Assembly: GCA_019694875.1 (NCBI GenBank)
Contig: JAIBBC010000001.1
Coordinates: forward strand, 372,001 to 436,000
Direction: 5' to 3'
Length of the DNA stretch: 64,000 bases
From: Cyclobacteriaceae bacterium
GTDB taxonomy: Bacteria > Bacteroidota > Bacteroidia > Cytophagales > Cyclobacteriaceae
The position numbers were made by a program, and so were the translations under genes. Position 1 is the first letter of the stretch. Each line of letters starts with the position of its first letter. This document shows positions 44,318 to 54,484 of this stretch, piece by piece. The notes under the pieces are model-generated. The model saw only the letters and a list, made by a program, of their open reading frames with translations, was not told the origin of the DNA and ran no database searches.

Positions 44318-45619
44318 ATGAACTACTACAGCACAAATAATAAAAAATCAGCTGTCAGCCTGAAGGAAGCTGTGCTCAAAGGACTTGCGCCCGACAACGG
44401 CTTGTACATGCCTGAGTCTGTTCCGGTTTTACCGGAATCGTTCTTCGAGTCGCTGCCGGAAAAATCCTTTCAGCAAATTGCTTACGAAGTGGCGCACGCA
44501 CTTTTGCAGCAGGATGTTCCAGCTGATGAATTACGGAAAATGGTCGAACACACGATCACGTTCAATGCTCCGCTGGTTGAAATTGAAAAAAATGTTTTCT
44601 CGCTGGAACTGTATCACGGCCCGACACTGGCATTCAAAGATTTTGGTGCGCGGTTTATGTCGCAATTGCTAGGCTATTTCGCAAAAGAGGAAAATCGGGA
44701 GATTGTTATCCTTGTCGCGACTTCCGGTGACACGGGAAGCGCGGTAGCCAACGGTTTCCTGGGAGTCCCCGGAATAAAAGTAGTCGTGCTGTATCCATCC
44801 GGGAAAGTGAGCGACATTCAGGAGAAACAATTCACTACGCTCGGACAAAACATTACTGCGCTTGAAGTGGATGGTTCGTTTGATGATTGCCAGCGGTTGG
44901 TGAAAGAAGCTTTCCTGGATGAAGAGCTGAACAAAAAGTTTTTCCTCACGTCAGCCAACTCGATTAACATTGCACGCCTGATCCCGCAGTCGTTTTACTA
45001 TTTCTATGCATGGTCGCGGTTGAAAAATCGTAACAACGTAGTTTTTTCTGTTCCGAGCGGAAACTTCGGCAACCTCACGGCCGGTTTGATCGCCAGGCGG
45101 ATGGGTTTACCGATCAGACATTTTATTGCTTCCACCAATCGTAACGACATTGTTCCGGAATACCTCGAAACAGGAATTTTCAATCCAAAGCCTTCGCAGG
45201 CTACCGTCAGCAACGCCATGGACGTTGGCAATCCAAGTAACTTTGCGCGCATGATGGATCTGTATGCAAACGATCTGAACAACATCAATGCGGATATTAC
45301 GGGTTATAGGTTCTCGGACGAGGAAACCAAACAAGCCATGCGGGAAGTTTATAAAACATCAAACTACATGCTGGATCCGCACGGAGCAGTTGGCTACCTG
45401 GGGCTAAAGAAATATCTGGCAGAACATACTCAAGCCACAGGAGTGTTTTTAGAAACCGCGCATCCGGCTAAGTTTTTGGAGGTGGTTGAGGAAACTCTGA
45501 AGACGGAAGTTAAAATTCCTGAAAGGCTAAAACAGTTTGTTAAAGGAAATAAAAAGTCCATTCCATGTTCAAAGGACTTTGTGCAATTTCGAAGCATTGC
45601 GATCAGCTTATTGAAGTAG
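44318..45619 (+). CDS. thrC: Threonine synthase
   Basis: 433 residues. The PLP lysine is in HGPTLAFKDFGARF; the cofactor loop is VATSGDTGSAVANGF; SANSINIARLIPQSFYY and VPSGNFGNLTAG are conserved. It makes threonine from phosphohomoserine and completes the thr block, so threonine can feed IlvA. The last 12 bases overlap the tail of the opposed unknown gene at 45608. Confidence 0.95.
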   Translation: MNYYSTNNKKSAVSLKEAVLKGLAPDNGLYMPESVPVLPESFFESLPEKSFQQIAYEVAHALLQQDVPADELRKMVEHTITFNAPLVEIEKNVFSLELYHGPTLAFKDFGARFMSQLLGYFAKEENREIVILVATSGDTGSAVANGFLGVPGIKVVVLYPSGKVSDIQEKQFTTLGQNITALEVDGSFDDCQRLVKEAFLDEELNKKFFLTSANSINIARLIPQSFYYFYAWSRLKNRNNVVFSVPSGNFGNLTAGLIARRMGLPIRHFIASTNRNDIVPEYLETGIFNPKPSQATVSNAMDVGNPSNFARMMDLYANDLNNINADITGYRFSDEETKQAMREVYKTSNYMLDPHGAVGYLGLKKYLAEHTQATGVFLETAHPAKFLEVVEETLKTEVKIPERLKQFVKGNKKSIPCSKDFVQFRSIAISLLK

Positions 45620-46141
45620 TTTCTTTACTTCTTCATCAACGTTATCTGCGACAATAAAATCGCGGTAATAAACTTCACCGTCTCTCGTCTCGCTCCGGTA
45701 ATCGAAGTCAACCACCAGCAAAAAATAGTTTTTTTCATCCTTCAGGATATCCGAAACATCAAATGACCGTTCGTTTATGACTTTATCCATAATTACCTCC
45801 ACCTTTTCACTCGGAACAAAATAAAGTCCACACATGGACTGCGCCCCGATTTCCAAATAAAGTGAATCCAACTTTTTTCTATCGAGAACCTTTACGAGTC
45901 CGGCCTGTCCTGGAATAAAACTAAAAAGGTAACTCCACCAAACTTTGGAGCACCACCCGCTCCAAATCACTTCAACCGACTCATTGGTTCTTAACTCCCT
46001 GTAAAAACTTCTGGTTTGACTTCCCATACCTTGAATAAGCAAAGTAAAATCAGCAGAGCTTATCGCATTCAGTTTGGATAAGGCTGCAAGCATACTCTCC
46101 AAAACTTGAATTTCAATTTCACCGGTTATTCTATTCTTCAT
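45608..46141 (-). CDS. Unknown 177-residue protein between the thr and leu blocks
   Basis: 177 residues, cytoplasmic by appearance, no signal peptide or membrane helix. It has an aromatic-rich middle (VIWSGWCSKVWWSYLFSFIP) and an acidic C-terminus (VADNVDEEVKKLLQ). I recognise no domain. It is the only gene in the 33-51 kb amino-acid region on the other strand, it overlaps the thrC end by 12 bases and is divergent from leuC, sharing the 209-base upstream region with the leu leader. That position could link it to leucine control, but nothing in its sequence looks like a DNA-binding protein. Confidence 0.6.
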   Translation of the reverse strand: MKNRITGEIEIQVLESMLAALSKLNAISSADFTLLIQGMGSQTRSFYRELRTNESVEVIWSGWCSKVWWSYLFSFIPGQAGLVKVLDRKKLDSLYLEIGAQSMCGLYFVPSEKVEVIMDKVINERSFDVSDILKDEKNYFLLVVDFDYRSETRDGEVYYRDFIVADNVDEEVKKLLQ

Positions 46142-46278
46142 AAACTAGATGCTTTCGAAATATAACGCATAACTAACACCCGTAAGCACAAACTTTTTCA
46201 AATAATCCTTTACATAAGGCGTTCAAAGTTTCATATTAGCAGCTAGAACCATCCGGAGGTTATATCCATTCCGGCAAG

Positions 46279-46313
46279 CCGTCCTGACGATATTGTCAGG
46301 ACGGTTTTGTTTT
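46279..46313 (+). terminator. Intrinsic terminator in the leuC leader
   Basis: CCGTCCTGAC-gatatt-GTCAGGACGG is a perfect 10-bp stem followed by TTTTGTTTT, 38 bases before leuC. A second, weaker hairpin CCGGA/TCCGG (46253-46274) lies just upstream. No gene on this strand ends here, so it is an attenuator-like element of the leu operon. Confidence 0.85.
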
Positions 46314-46343
46314 AAATAGGCCATAACAAACTAACGCTTGTTA
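46302..46343 (+). repeat. leu copy of the shared ilv/leu post-terminator element
   Basis: Matches 33422-33463 at 34 of 42 positions without gaps, and it ends seven bases before the leuC start (eight in ilvE). It carries the terminator T-tract, ACAAACTAAC and TTGTTA. Confidence 0.75.
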
Positions 46344-46350
46344 TTTACGC

Positions 46351-47754
46351 ATGTCGCAACCGAAAACAATTTTTGAAAAGATCTGGGACAAACACGTTGT
46401 CAAGCGTGCTGACGGTTACCCGGATGCTGTATTCATCGACCGTCATTTTATTCACGAAGTAACCAGCCCGCAGGCCTTCGATGGCTTGCGCAAGCGCAGC
46501 ATCGGCGTATTCAACGTAAACCGCACCACGGCAACGGCCGATCATAACGTACCCACGAAAGATCAGCACCTTCCGATCAAAGAAGCATTATCGCGGCACC
46601 AGGTGGAAACGCTTCGCAAGAACTGCGCGGAGTTTGGCGTAGAACTATACGACCTCGGCCATCCTTTTCAGGGCATTGTCCATATCATCGGTCCGGAGTT
46701 GGGACTAACATTGCCGGGAATGACCATTGTGTGTGGCGACAGCCATACTTCCACGCACGGAGCCTTCGGCAACGTGGCGTTTGGCATCGGAACCTCTGAG
46801 GTAGAGCAAGTGCTCGCAACCCAATGCATTCTGCAGTACAAGCCGAAAACGATGAAGATCGAGATCAACGGCAAGCTTGGCAAAGGCGTGGTAAGCAAAG
46901 ACATTATTCTGTACATCATCTCTAAAATCTCCGCCAGCGGAGCAACCGGATACTTTGTAGAATATGCGGGCGATGCGATTCGTTCGCTTTCCATGGAAGC
47001 GCGGATGACCATCTGCAACATGAGCATTGAGATGGGCGCACGGGGCGGATTGATCGCACCCGATGAAACAACTTTCAATTACATCAAAGGAAGAAAGTTT
47101 GCTCCGCAAGGCGCTGCTTTTGATCAGGCGGTGGAAGAATGGAAAAAACTGAGAACCGATGACGGCGCGAAGTACGACACCGTACTCACCTTCGATGCAG
47201 CCGACATCGCACCCATGATTACTTACGGAACCAATCCCGGTATGGGCATGAAGGTTACCGACCGCATCCCAACCGCCAATGAACTGAAAGAACTCAACGA
47301 ACAGGTTTCGTTTAAAAAGTCGCTCGAGTACATGGGCCTGGAACAAGGTTCGCAGTTGCTCGGCAAAGCCATCGACTATGTATTTATCGGCAGCTGCACC
47401 AACGCGCGCATTGAAGACCTGCGCGAAGTGGCGGCTATGGTAAAAGGAAAAAAAAAAGCTGCTGGCGTAGAAGTATGGGTTGTGCCGGGATCAAAACAAG
47501 TTCAGGAACAGGCGAAGAAAGAAGGCCTCGATAAAATTTTTGAGGCGGCAGGTTTCGAATTGCGCGAACCCGGATGTTCAGCGTGTCTCGGCATGAATGA
47601 AGATAAAATACCCGCAGGCAAATATTGCATCAGCACATCGAATCGGAATTTCGAAGGGCGTCAGGGTCCGAAATCAAGAACGTTTTTAGCAAGTCCGTTG
47701 AGTGCCGCAGCGGCTGCGATTACGGGCAAAGTAACTGATGTCCGGGAGTTTTAA
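46351..47754 (+). CDS. leuC: 3-isopropylmalate dehydratase, large subunit
   Basis: 467 residues. The iron-sulfur cysteines are in [12 protein letters not shown] and [12 protein letters not shown]; the active-site segments include [31 protein letters not shown]. It isomerises 2- and 3-isopropylmalate with LeuD. First gene of the leu block, preceded by the terminator-bearing leader. The gap to leuD holds a 10-bp hairpin. Confidence 0.95.
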   Translation: MSQPKTIFEKIWDKHVVKRADGYPDAVFIDRHFIHEVTSPQAFDGLRKRSIGVFNVNRTTATADHNVPTKDQHLPIKEALSRHQVETLRKNCAEFGVELYDLGHPFQGIVHIIGPELGLTLPGMTIVCGDSHTSTHGAFGNVAFGIGTSEVEQVLATQCILQYKPKTMKIEINGKLGKGVVSKDIILYIISKISASGATGYFVEYAGDAIRSLSMEARMTICNMSIEMGARGGLIAPDETTFNYIKGRKFAPQGAAFDQAVEEWKKLRTDDGAKYDTVLTFDAADIAPMITYGTNPGMGMKVTDRIPTANELKELNEQVSFKKSLEYMGLEQGSQLLGKAIDYVFIGSCTNARIEDLREVAAMVKGKKKAAGVEVWVVPGSKQVQEQAKKEGLDKIFEAAGFELREPGCSACLGMNEDKIPAGKYCISTSNRNFEGRQGPKSRTFLASPLSAAAAAITGKVTDVREF

Positions 47755-47761
47755 CGTTAAA

Positions 47762-47795
47762 AGTTAATCGTTATAGCAGAGCGATACGATTAACT
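47762..47795 (+). other. Perfect 10-bp hairpin between leuC and leuD
   Basis: AGTTAATCGT and ACGATTAACT pair perfectly around a 14-base loop, 26 bases before the leuD start. There is no U-tract; it may set RNA stability or processing between the two subunit genes. Confidence 0.5.
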
Positions 47796-47820
47796 GATAA
47801 CTAATAACTATTAACGAAGT

Positions 47821-48405
47821 ATGAGTAAAGAGAAATTTCATAAACTGGTATCACCCGCGGTTCCGATCGCAGTTGAGAATATTGACACCGATCAGATTAT
47901 TCCTGCACGCTTCTTAAAAGCTACTACGCGCGAAGGTTTTGGTGATAACCTGTTCCGCGATTGGCGATATGACGGAAACAACAATCCAATTGCTGAGTTC
48001 CCGTTGAACAATGATGCGTACACCGGAAAGATACTGGTGGCCGGAAAAAACTTCGGATGCGGCAGCAGCCGCGAGCATGCCGCGTGGGCAATCTATGATT
48101 ACGGTTTCCGGGTGGTGGTGTCGAGCTTTTTTGCCGACATCTTCAAGAATAACGCATTAAACAATGCCGTGTTGCCCGTGGTTGTTTCCGATCAGTTTTT
48201 AAACGAACTGCTGGAAACAATTCAGCGTGATCCGAAAACAGAAGTAACCGTTGATCTCGAAAATCAATTTATCAGCTTCAACGGCAAGAAAGAAGGTTTC
48301 CAAATCAACGCTTACAAAAAGACATGCCTGATGAATGGGTATGACGACATCGATTACCTGTTGAGCCTGAATAAAGAGATTAAGGAGTACGATTTAACAC
48401 ATTAA
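47821..48405 (+). CDS. leuD: 3-isopropylmalate dehydratase, small subunit
   Basis: 194 residues. Family motifs [38 protein letters not shown] and [13 protein letters not shown] are present. It is the swivel subunit that completes the active site with LeuC. It is 66 bases after leuC and 25 bases before leuB. Confidence 0.95.
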   Translation: MSKEKFHKLVSPAVPIAVENIDTDQIIPARFLKATTREGFGDNLFRDWRYDGNNNPIAEFPLNNDAYTGKILVAGKNFGCGSSREHAAWAIYDYGFRVVVSSFFADIFKNNALNNAVLPVVVSDQFLNELLETIQRDPKTEVTVDLENQFISFNGKKEGFQINAYKKTCLMNGYDDIDYLLSLNKEIKEYDLTH

Positions 48406-48430
48406 TCAGTACCAAAAAAAACAAAGTATA

Positions 48431-49573
48431 GTGAACAAGAAGATTATAATACTGCCCGGAGACGGAATCGGCAAGGAAGTAACGGCCGAAGGAAAGAAGG
48501 TTTTGGAAAAGATCGGTGAGGTCTTCGGACATGAATTTACATTCGAAGAAGCGCAAATCGGTCACGATGCCATCGAAGCTACCGGTAATCCGTTACCGGA
48601 TGAAACCCTCGCCAAGCTTAAGAACTGTGATGCAATTTTATTTGGAGCTGTTGGCCATCCGAAATACGATAACGACCCGACTCTAAAAGTCAGGCCCGAA
48701 CAGGGCTTGCTGAAAATGCGCAAAGAACTTGGCCTGTACGCTAACCTTCGTCCCATTAAATTATTTGACGAACTGCTCGAAGCTTCCAGCATCAAACCGG
48801 AAATCCTGAAAGGCTCCGATATTCTCTTCTTCCGTGAACTTACCGGTGACGTGTACTTCGGAGAGAAAGGCCGGAAAGATGATGGGAAGACTGCATATGA
48901 TCTGATGATCTATCAGAAATATGAAATCGAACGCATTGCTCACAAAGCGTTTAAATCCGCGCAAACCCGCAGCCAGAAAGTTACCTCAGTCGACAAGGCC
49001 AATGTACTCGAAAGCTCCAGGCTTTGGAGAGAGGTAGTGAATGAAGTAAGTAAGCAATATCCGGATGTAAAGCTCGAGCATCAGTTCATCGATGCCGCAG
49101 CAATGAAGCTTATCCAGAATCCGAAAAGCTTTGACGTGGTGTTAACCGGAAACCTGTTTGGCGATATTCTTACGGATGAAGCTTCTCAGATTGCCGGGTC
49201 GATGGGGATGCTTGCGTCTGCCTCGATAGGCGATACCGTTGGCTTGTATGAACCCATTCACGGAAGTGCGCACGACATCACTGGAAAAGGAATTGCCAAC
49301 CCGCTGGCTTCCATCCTGTCGGTTGCCCTGATGCTGGACATTTCTTTCGGGTTGAAGAACGAAGCCGATGCCGTAATCCATGCTGTTGAACAGACCTTGA
49401 AAGAAGGCTGGAGAACAACTGACATTGCTGACGCAAAAACTGCAAAAGAAAAAATACTGAATACCCAGAAGATGGGTAACACCGTGACCAGCAAGCTTAC
49501 GAAGAGTAAAGAAGCGATAGATATGACTGCGCTGAATACGGCAACCTATATCGCATCAACGTCAATTCATTAA
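48431..49573 (+). CDS. leuB: 3-isopropylmalate dehydrogenase
   Basis: 380 residues starting at a GTG, chosen because the family N-terminus (KKIIILPGDGIGKEVTAEG) follows directly. RPEQGLLKMRKELGLYANLRP, the LTGDVYFGEKG and TGNLFGDILTDEASQIAGSMG segments carry the substrate, metal and NAD residues. It oxidises and decarboxylates 3-isopropylmalate to 4-methyl-2-oxopentanoate, which IlvE turns to leucine. The protein has about 20 extra residues at its C-terminus (SKEAIDMTALNTATYIASTS). Confidence 0.95.
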   Translation: MNKKIIILPGDGIGKEVTAEGKKVLEKIGEVFGHEFTFEEAQIGHDAIEATGNPLPDETLAKLKNCDAILFGAVGHPKYDNDPTLKVRPEQGLLKMRKELGLYANLRPIKLFDELLEASSIKPEILKGSDILFFRELTGDVYFGEKGRKDDGKTAYDLMIYQKYEIERIAHKAFKSAQTRSQKVTSVDKANVLESSRLWREVVNEVSKQYPDVKLEHQFIDAAAMKLIQNPKSFDVVLTGNLFGDILTDEASQIAGSMGMLASASIGDTVGLYEPIHGSAHDITGKGIANPLASILSVALMLDISFGLKNEADAVIHAVEQTLKEGWRTTDIADAKTAKEKILNTQKMGNTVTSKLTKSKEAIDMTALNTATYIASTSIH

Positions 49574-49598
49574 CAACATTAATCTATAACCTAAAGGT

Positions 49599-50759
49599 AT
49601 GGCTAAGAAAATTGAAATCTTCGACACAACCCTCCGCGATGGCGAACAGGTACCGGGTTGCCAGTTAAAGACTGAAGAAAAGGTCATCATTGCGCGCGAG
49701 CTTGAAGCGCTTGGCGTGGATGTGATCGAAGCAGGTTTCCCGATTTCGAGTCCGGGAGACTTTCTTTCGGTAGTTGAAATTTCCAAGGCCGTAAAAGAAC
49801 CGGTTGTCTGTGGACTTACCCGCTCGAAGAAAGAAGATATTGATGTTGCAGCCGAAGCGTTGCGTCATGCAAAGCGCGGACGAATTCATACCGGCATCGG
49901 TTCGTCTGACGTTCACATCCTGCACAAGTTTCGCAGCACACGCGAACAGGTGCTGGAACAAGGCGCATGGGCTACCAAATATGCGAAAGACAAAGGTTAT
50001 GAAGTTGAGTTCTATGCAGAAGATGCCGGCCGTGCCGACCTGCCTTTCCTGGCAAAACTGGTAGAGGCTGTTATTGCAGCCGGTGCTGATGTCGTAAACA
50101 TTCCGGACACAACGGGTTATTGCCTTCCGCATCTCTACGGCAAGCGCATTCAATACCTGATGGAGAACGTGAAGAACATCGATAAAGCCGTGATCTCCGT
50201 GCACTGCCACAACGACCTGGGGATGGCTACCGCGAACACCATCTCAGGACTGATCAATGGTGCCCGTCAGGCAGAGGTTACCATCAACGGTATCGGTGAA
50301 CGTGCGGGAAATACTTCATTGGAAGAAGTAGCCATGACATTAAAAGTTCACAAAGACCTCGACCTCTACACGAACATTAAGTCGGAGCGCATTTTTGAAT
50401 TGAGCCATTTGGTTTCAAGCATGATGCGCATGCCGGTACAGGCAAACAAAGCAATCGTTGGCCGGAATGCGTTTGCACATTCGTCGGGTATTCACCAGGA
50501 CGGCTTCCTGAAGCATGCCGAAAACTACGAAATCATCAACCCGGCCGATGTGGGCGTTCCGTCTTCATCCATTGTGCTTACGGCAAGAAGCGGCCGTGCA
50601 GCACTGAAGCACCGGGTCGAATTGCTTGGCCACAGTGTGGAAGGTGCACAACTTAACATGCTGTACGAAAACTTCCTCATTGTTGCCGATGAGAAAAAAG
50701 AGGTGAACGATGACGACCTGCTGGTGCTGGTAAACAATCAGGAAGTTCTGAGCCGTTAA
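49599..50759 (+). CDS. leuA: 2-isopropylmalate synthase, short form without regulatory domain
   Basis: 386 residues. The TIM-barrel motifs [15 protein letters not shown] and [14 protein letters not shown], then [18 protein letters not shown], and the [17 protein letters not shown] subdomain are present. The protein ends at QEVLSR, about 130 residues earlier than enterobacterial LeuA, so the C-terminal leucine-binding regulatory domain is missing. It condenses 2-oxoisovalerate and acetyl-CoA; control by leucine would have to come from expression, perhaps the leu leader. A homocitrate-type function is less likely given the leuCDB context. The gene ends within 4 bases of the opposed gene. Confidence 0.92.
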   Translation: MAKKIEIFDTTLRDGEQVPGCQLKTEEKVIIARELEALGVDVIEAGFPISSPGDFLSVVEISKAVKEPVVCGLTRSKKEDIDVAAEALRHAKRGRIHTGIGSSDVHILHKFRSTREQVLEQGAWATKYAKDKGYEVEFYAEDAGRADLPFLAKLVEAVIAAGADVVNIPDTTGYCLPHLYGKRIQYLMENVKNIDKAVISVHCHNDLGMATANTISGLINGARQAEVTINGIGERAGNTSLEEVAMTLKVHKDLDLYTNIKSERIFELSHLVSSMMRMPVQANKAIVGRNAFAHSSGIHQDGFLKHAENYEIINPADVGVPSSSIVLTARSGRAALKHRVELLGHSVEGAQLNMLYENFLIVADEKKEVNDDDLLVLVNNQEVLSR

Positions 50760-51736
50760 TTACAAACTTCGTTTAGCTGTTTCACAAAATCTTCCATTGC
50801 ATCCCAGGAGACCACAACAGCCCGGGAGCAACCGGAATTGAGCGCAAGCGCCTGGTTACGAAAATTGTCTTTGTTGAGCGAAACCACTTTCCCGGTTCGG
50901 GTATCGAACACGAGATATTCCTTTTTGTTGATTTCGATTCCTCCCAGCACTTCACTGACCACCTGACCTGCATTCGCAGCATTTTCGACCGACTGGTTTA
51001 TATCATTACCATTTTTTATGCTTCGCGCGAATGCGCGCTGCGCCGCATCTTTAGCCAGGGAATCGGCAATGTGGTTTTTAACAGCGGTAAAAAATTCATT
51101 TTCAACTTTTGAGTAGGGATTGAGGCTTAAGCGGAATCTTCCATCCACCATCCGCAACAAATAACCGTCTGCATAGCCGTCCCAGATATTCATCTTGCCA
51201 TCAATCTGTTGTCCGAATTCAGCAAGTTTGCCGCCTTTAATGATGGAAGCGACCTCGGATCCTTCCGGCAGAAAACCAATGTTGTAAATGAAAAAGTCGT
51301 AATCGCTGAGATCCCGGAACTGAGCCACCTTCCCGATCACCTTTTCTCCCGTTGGCAGAATAATGTATCCGGGCTGAAAGTTCTTAACAGGGTTTTTAAA
51401 ATCGTTAGCATATTTTTTCTCATATGCCTGCGGATCGAGTGCTATCGATTTGATTTGCGCAGCCGCAATGTCCTTTTTCTCCTCTCCCGTGTTCACTTTC
51501 AGGCGAAGCAAACTCGTCTCATCCTTTTTGCGGAAGAATGTGATTTTGCCTTTCACTTCGCTGCCATCGGTAAGGGTTACAGTTCCTTTATAGGACTGAC
51601 TGGACTGCGTATTTCCCAGCAGGTTGGGATAAGCAATCGTATTGTAGTCGATTGGTGTAACATTCCTGACAATAACCTGTTGCGCCTGAACGGTAAAGGA
51701 ACAGGCCGCAAACATCACTGCAGCTACGACTTTCAT
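50756..51736 (-). CDS. Secreted protein of unknown function
   Basis: 326 residues with signal peptide ([18 protein letters not shown]). The middle is beta-rich with repeated Gly turns ([39 protein letters not shown]), a helical region near 230-260, and two Cys close to the C-terminus (NSGCSRAV and LNEVCN). I recognise no family. It lies tail-to-tail with leuA (4-base overlap) and downstream of the thioesterase gene on the same strand, 26 bases apart, so those two probably share a transcript with the permease. Confidence 0.7.
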   Translation of the reverse strand: MKVVAAVMFAACSFTVQAQQVIVRNVTPIDYNTIAYPNLLGNTQSSQSYKGTVTLTDGSEVKGKITFFRKKDETSLLRLKVNTGEEKKDIAAAQIKSIALDPQAYEKKYANDFKNPVKNFQPGYIILPTGEKVIGKVAQFRDLSDYDFFIYNIGFLPEGSEVASIIKGGKLAEFGQQIDGKMNIWDGYADGYLLRMVDGRFRLSLNPYSKVENEFFTAVKNHIADSLAKDAAQRAFARSIKNGNDINQSVENAANAGQVVSEVLGGIEINKKEYLVFDTRTGKVVSLNKDNFRNQALALNSGCSRAVVVSWDAMEDFVKQLNEVCN

Positions 51737-51762
51737 GGGAGGAGTTTTCTAAAGATACTCCT

Positions 51763-52200
51763 TTAAAGGCTAACTTTAACCTTCTCGAGAAATCCGGCAG
51801 GGATTGACGCAACCTTTCGCTTTTCATAATCGAAAAACACCATTCCGGTCTTACCAATGGCCACGTCCTTACCGGTTAGCTTGTTACGCAACCGATAAAA
51901 CATGTCGAAACCATATTTATGGAAGTCGGTTACGGCTATATCAACCGTCAGCACATCGCCCAAAAAAGCTTCCAATTTATAAACAATCGTTGCATCGGCT
52001 ATTACGTGGCCGATTGTGCCCTCAAAATTTAGTTCATTCCGGTAGCCCACACTCCGGTAAAACGAAATCCGTGCTTCCTGCATGAGTGTAAGCATCGAGT
52101 CATTACCAACATGATTTCCATAATTGAGATCAGACCCACGAACCGTTAGCTCGCACGTGAATTTTGTTTCAGCAGGAAAATCAAGTTGAACACGAGGCAT
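51763..52200 (-). CDS. Hotdog-fold acyl-CoA thioesterase (YbgC/FadM-like)
   Basis: 145 residues. The hotdog fold is visible in the central helix and strands (GNDSMLTLMQEARISFYRSV; TIVYKLEAFLGDVLTVDIAV; FDMFYRLRNKLTGKDVAIGK). The usual active-site Asp near the start of the helix is in the segment SDLNYGNHVGND. It would cleave short acyl-CoA thioesters; substrate unknown. It is five bases from the permease gene upstream and 26 from the secreted protein downstream. Confidence 0.8.
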   Translation of the reverse strand: MPRVQLDFPAETKFTCELTVRGSDLNYGNHVGNDSMLTLMQEARISFYRSVGYRNELNFEGTIGHVIADATIVYKLEAFLGDVLTVDIAVTDFHKYGFDMFYRLRNKLTGKDVAIGKTGMVFFDYEKRKVASIPAGFLEKVKVSL

Positions 52201-52205
52201 CTAAA

Positions 52206-53501
52206 CTAGTTTTTCTTAAGATTTCGATAAGCAAAATAAAAAACACTTGTACCAGCAAGAAATATGAGAGCGGGGATAACCTCTTCTTGTTTCAGGTTCG
52301 ATAAAAACCATCCGGTAGCCACAAGCGCCACAATAGGCACAGTCAGTCCGCCCGGAATATTAAAGGATGTCTCGCGGTTTACATTCCGGAGTTTTATAGT
52401 CGCGAAGATTATTCCCAGGTAAATAATAAGCAGTGCTGTGCTGGCCATGGTAGCGAGTTCCCGAAAGCCTCCGCTGACGGAAAGAATAAACGCGATTACT
52501 GTATACAAAATAACCGACCAGTAAGGCGTTGCATACTTCGGATGAATTTTCGCCAAAAATTTCGGAAGCACACCATCGCGGGCCCCCGCGAACAATAATC
52601 TGGAAGATGCCAAAATATCTCCGCTCACAAGTCCAAAGCAGGAAATGGCTGCACCGGCAATCAGCATGCTAACACCAAACGATCCTAGTGCACGTTCTGC
52701 AACTTTGGCCAATGGCGCTTCTTTATAAACTGCCAGATCCGGACCTAACACACCCTGCGCTACCAGGTGAATTGACAGGTAAATCACAAACACCAAAAAT
52801 GCTCCGACAAGCAATCCGATCGGAATTGTGCGAACCGGGTTCCGGATTTCTCCGGATGCATTCAAGGCAGTCTCCGCTCCTCCGCCAAACGCGAAGAATA
52901 AAAGAAGAGAAACCGAACCAAGCTGATGAACAGGCGGAAAACCATTCCAGCTATAGTTATCGAAATTGATCATGAAACATCCGGCAACGATCAGCGCAAC
53001 CAATGGAAGAATTTTAGCAATGGTATTGATCTCCACTAATCTTACTCCTTGCTTTACACCGCGTACATTAATCCAGCCGATGAAAGAAAACACCGCAGCC
53101 ATTAAAGCAACTCGCCCCACAACTGTTTTCAGGATGGGAAAGAAAATTGAAAGACTGTCGACCAACAGGTTTGTCACCGCAGCATCGGCCATCACCGCAT
53201 AGCCAAACCAGTATAACGAGTTAATCAAAAATCCTGGATACGGTCCGAATGCTTTTTCAACATACACATAAGCGCCTCCTGTTGATGTAAACTTTGTGCC
53301 GAGCGAAACGAAGCACAACAGCATCAGCATAAGCAGCGTCACGCAAATCACGTAGGCCATCCACGAAGCCGTGCCGAGATACCTGGCCACATCAGCCGGA
53401 AGGGCAAAGATGCCGGCACCGATTGTCAGGTTGATCGTGCCGAGAATGAGCGCCCGCGTTCCGATGATTCGCTTGAGTCCTTCGCTTGCAGGTTGGTTCA
53501 C
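52206..53501 (-). CDS. Amino acid permease (APC family)
   Basis: 431 residues with about 12 membrane helices, starting at GTG (a good ATG is not present nearby). The first helix carries LTIGAGIFALPADVARYLG and the family motif GSGIFALP-like turn; later FAFGGGAETALNASGEIRNP is typical of APC transporters. It brings an amino acid in with ions or in exchange; the substrate cannot be read. It is the first gene of the three-gene minus transcript and is divergent from the Ada-like gene. Confidence 0.85.
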   Translation of the reverse strand: MNQPASEGLKRIIGTRALILGTINLTIGAGIFALPADVARYLGTASWMAYVICVTLLMLMLLCFVSLGTKFTSTGGAYVYVEKAFGPYPGFLINSLYWFGYAVMADAAVTNLLVDSLSIFFPILKTVVGRVALMAAVFSFIGWINVRGVKQGVRLVEINTIAKILPLVALIVAGCFMINFDNYSWNGFPPVHQLGSVSLLLFFAFGGGAETALNASGEIRNPVRTIPIGLLVGAFLVFVIYLSIHLVAQGVLGPDLAVYKEAPLAKVAERALGSFGVSMLIAGAAISCFGLVSGDILASSRLLFAGARDGVLPKFLAKIHPKYATPYWSVILYTVIAFILSVSGGFRELATMASTALLIIYLGIIFATIKLRNVNRETSFNIPGGLTVPIVALVATGWFLSNLKQEEVIPALIFLAGTSVFYFAYRNLKKN

Positions 53502-53612
53502 GGGCAGGTTATTTGTTGAAATGTAGCGAATTTTTGTACTGTTTTCAGCAAGAATCAGGTTTCAAACCGCCCGCGGTGCGCTGCATCTTTACGTAACAAA
53601 ATCAATATTTTT

Positions 53613-54461
53613 ATGACCGTGTCAGAGCAGGAAATCAACTATCAGCGTATTGAGCAGGCGATCGTATACCTGGAAAAAAATTTTCAGCGTCAGCCTGAGC
53701 TGGATGAGGTTGCCGAACAGGTTCATCTTTCTCCGTTTCATTTTCAGCGGATTTTTACCGAATGGGCTGGTATCAGTCCGAAAAGATTCTTACAATTTTT
53801 GACCGTTGATTTCTTAAAGGCAAAATTGAATGAAACCCGAAACCTGGTTGAAGCTGCTGAGTCAGCCGGACTCTCCGGGCAATCACGCGTGTATGATTTA
53901 TTCACTACACTGGAAGCAGTCACTCCACAAGAATACAAGCTGAAAGGTTCAGGCATCCGAATTGAATACGGTATTCATGAAACACCTTTTGGCACATGTT
54001 TGATTGGTGTCACCGAACGTGGTATTTGCTGGTTATCTTTTATTCAACCCGATGAAGATGTGTTCAAAAGCATTGAAGAGATGAAACAGCATTGGAACAA
54101 CTCAGTGTTCCACCAGAATAACGAGTACACCCAAACGTTTACGCAAAAGATTTTTAACCCGCAGCAACGCCAGGATAAGCTTCATGTATTGGTGAAGGGC
54201 ACAAATTTCCAAATCAAAGTCTGGGAAGCACTCCTGAAAATTCCGATGGGTTCCGTAACAACGTATCAGGGAATCGCACAACAAATTCAGAGCCCCAAGG
54301 CCATGCAGGCTGTCGGGTCGGCTGTCGGCTCCAATCATATCGCCTATCTGATTCCCTGCCACCGCGTAATCCGCAAAGACGGAATCCTCGGAGAATACCG
54401 CTGGAACCCCACCCGCAAAAAAGGCATGATTGGCTGGGAAATGGCGAAGATCGATTCGTAA
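53613..54461 (+). CDS. Ada-like protein: AraC HTH fused to O6-alkylguanine-DNA alkyltransferase
   Basis: 282 residues. An AraC-type helix-turn-helix (about 10-105; LDEVAEQVHLSPFHFQRIFT) is joined to a methyltransferase domain with the acceptor Cys in IPCHRVIRKDGILGEYRW. Unlike E. coli Ada, the N-terminal phosphotriester domain with the zinc cysteines is absent, so it should repair O6-alkylguanine but not sense methyl phosphotriesters in the Ada way. The AraC part may bind DNA near repair genes. Stand-alone gene. Confidence 0.9.
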   Translation: MTVSEQEINYQRIEQAIVYLEKNFQRQPELDEVAEQVHLSPFHFQRIFTEWAGISPKRFLQFLTVDFLKAKLNETRNLVEAAESAGLSGQSRVYDLFTTLEAVTPQEYKLKGSGIRIEYGIHETPFGTCLIGVTERGICWLSFIQPDEDVFKSIEEMKQHWNNSVFHQNNEYTQTFTQKIFNPQQRQDKLHVLVKGTNFQIKVWEALLKIPMGSVTTYQGIAQQIQSPKAMQAVGSAVGSNHIAYLIPCHRVIRKDGILGEYRWNPTRKKGMIGWEMAKIDS

Positions 54462-54484
54462 ATGCCGGTTCCGCGAATGTTAAC

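Noticed and set aside
46142-46350. T-box or known riboswitch in the leu leader
   Set aside because: No T-box core sequence or known riboswitch motif could be seen, and no specifier loop was found.
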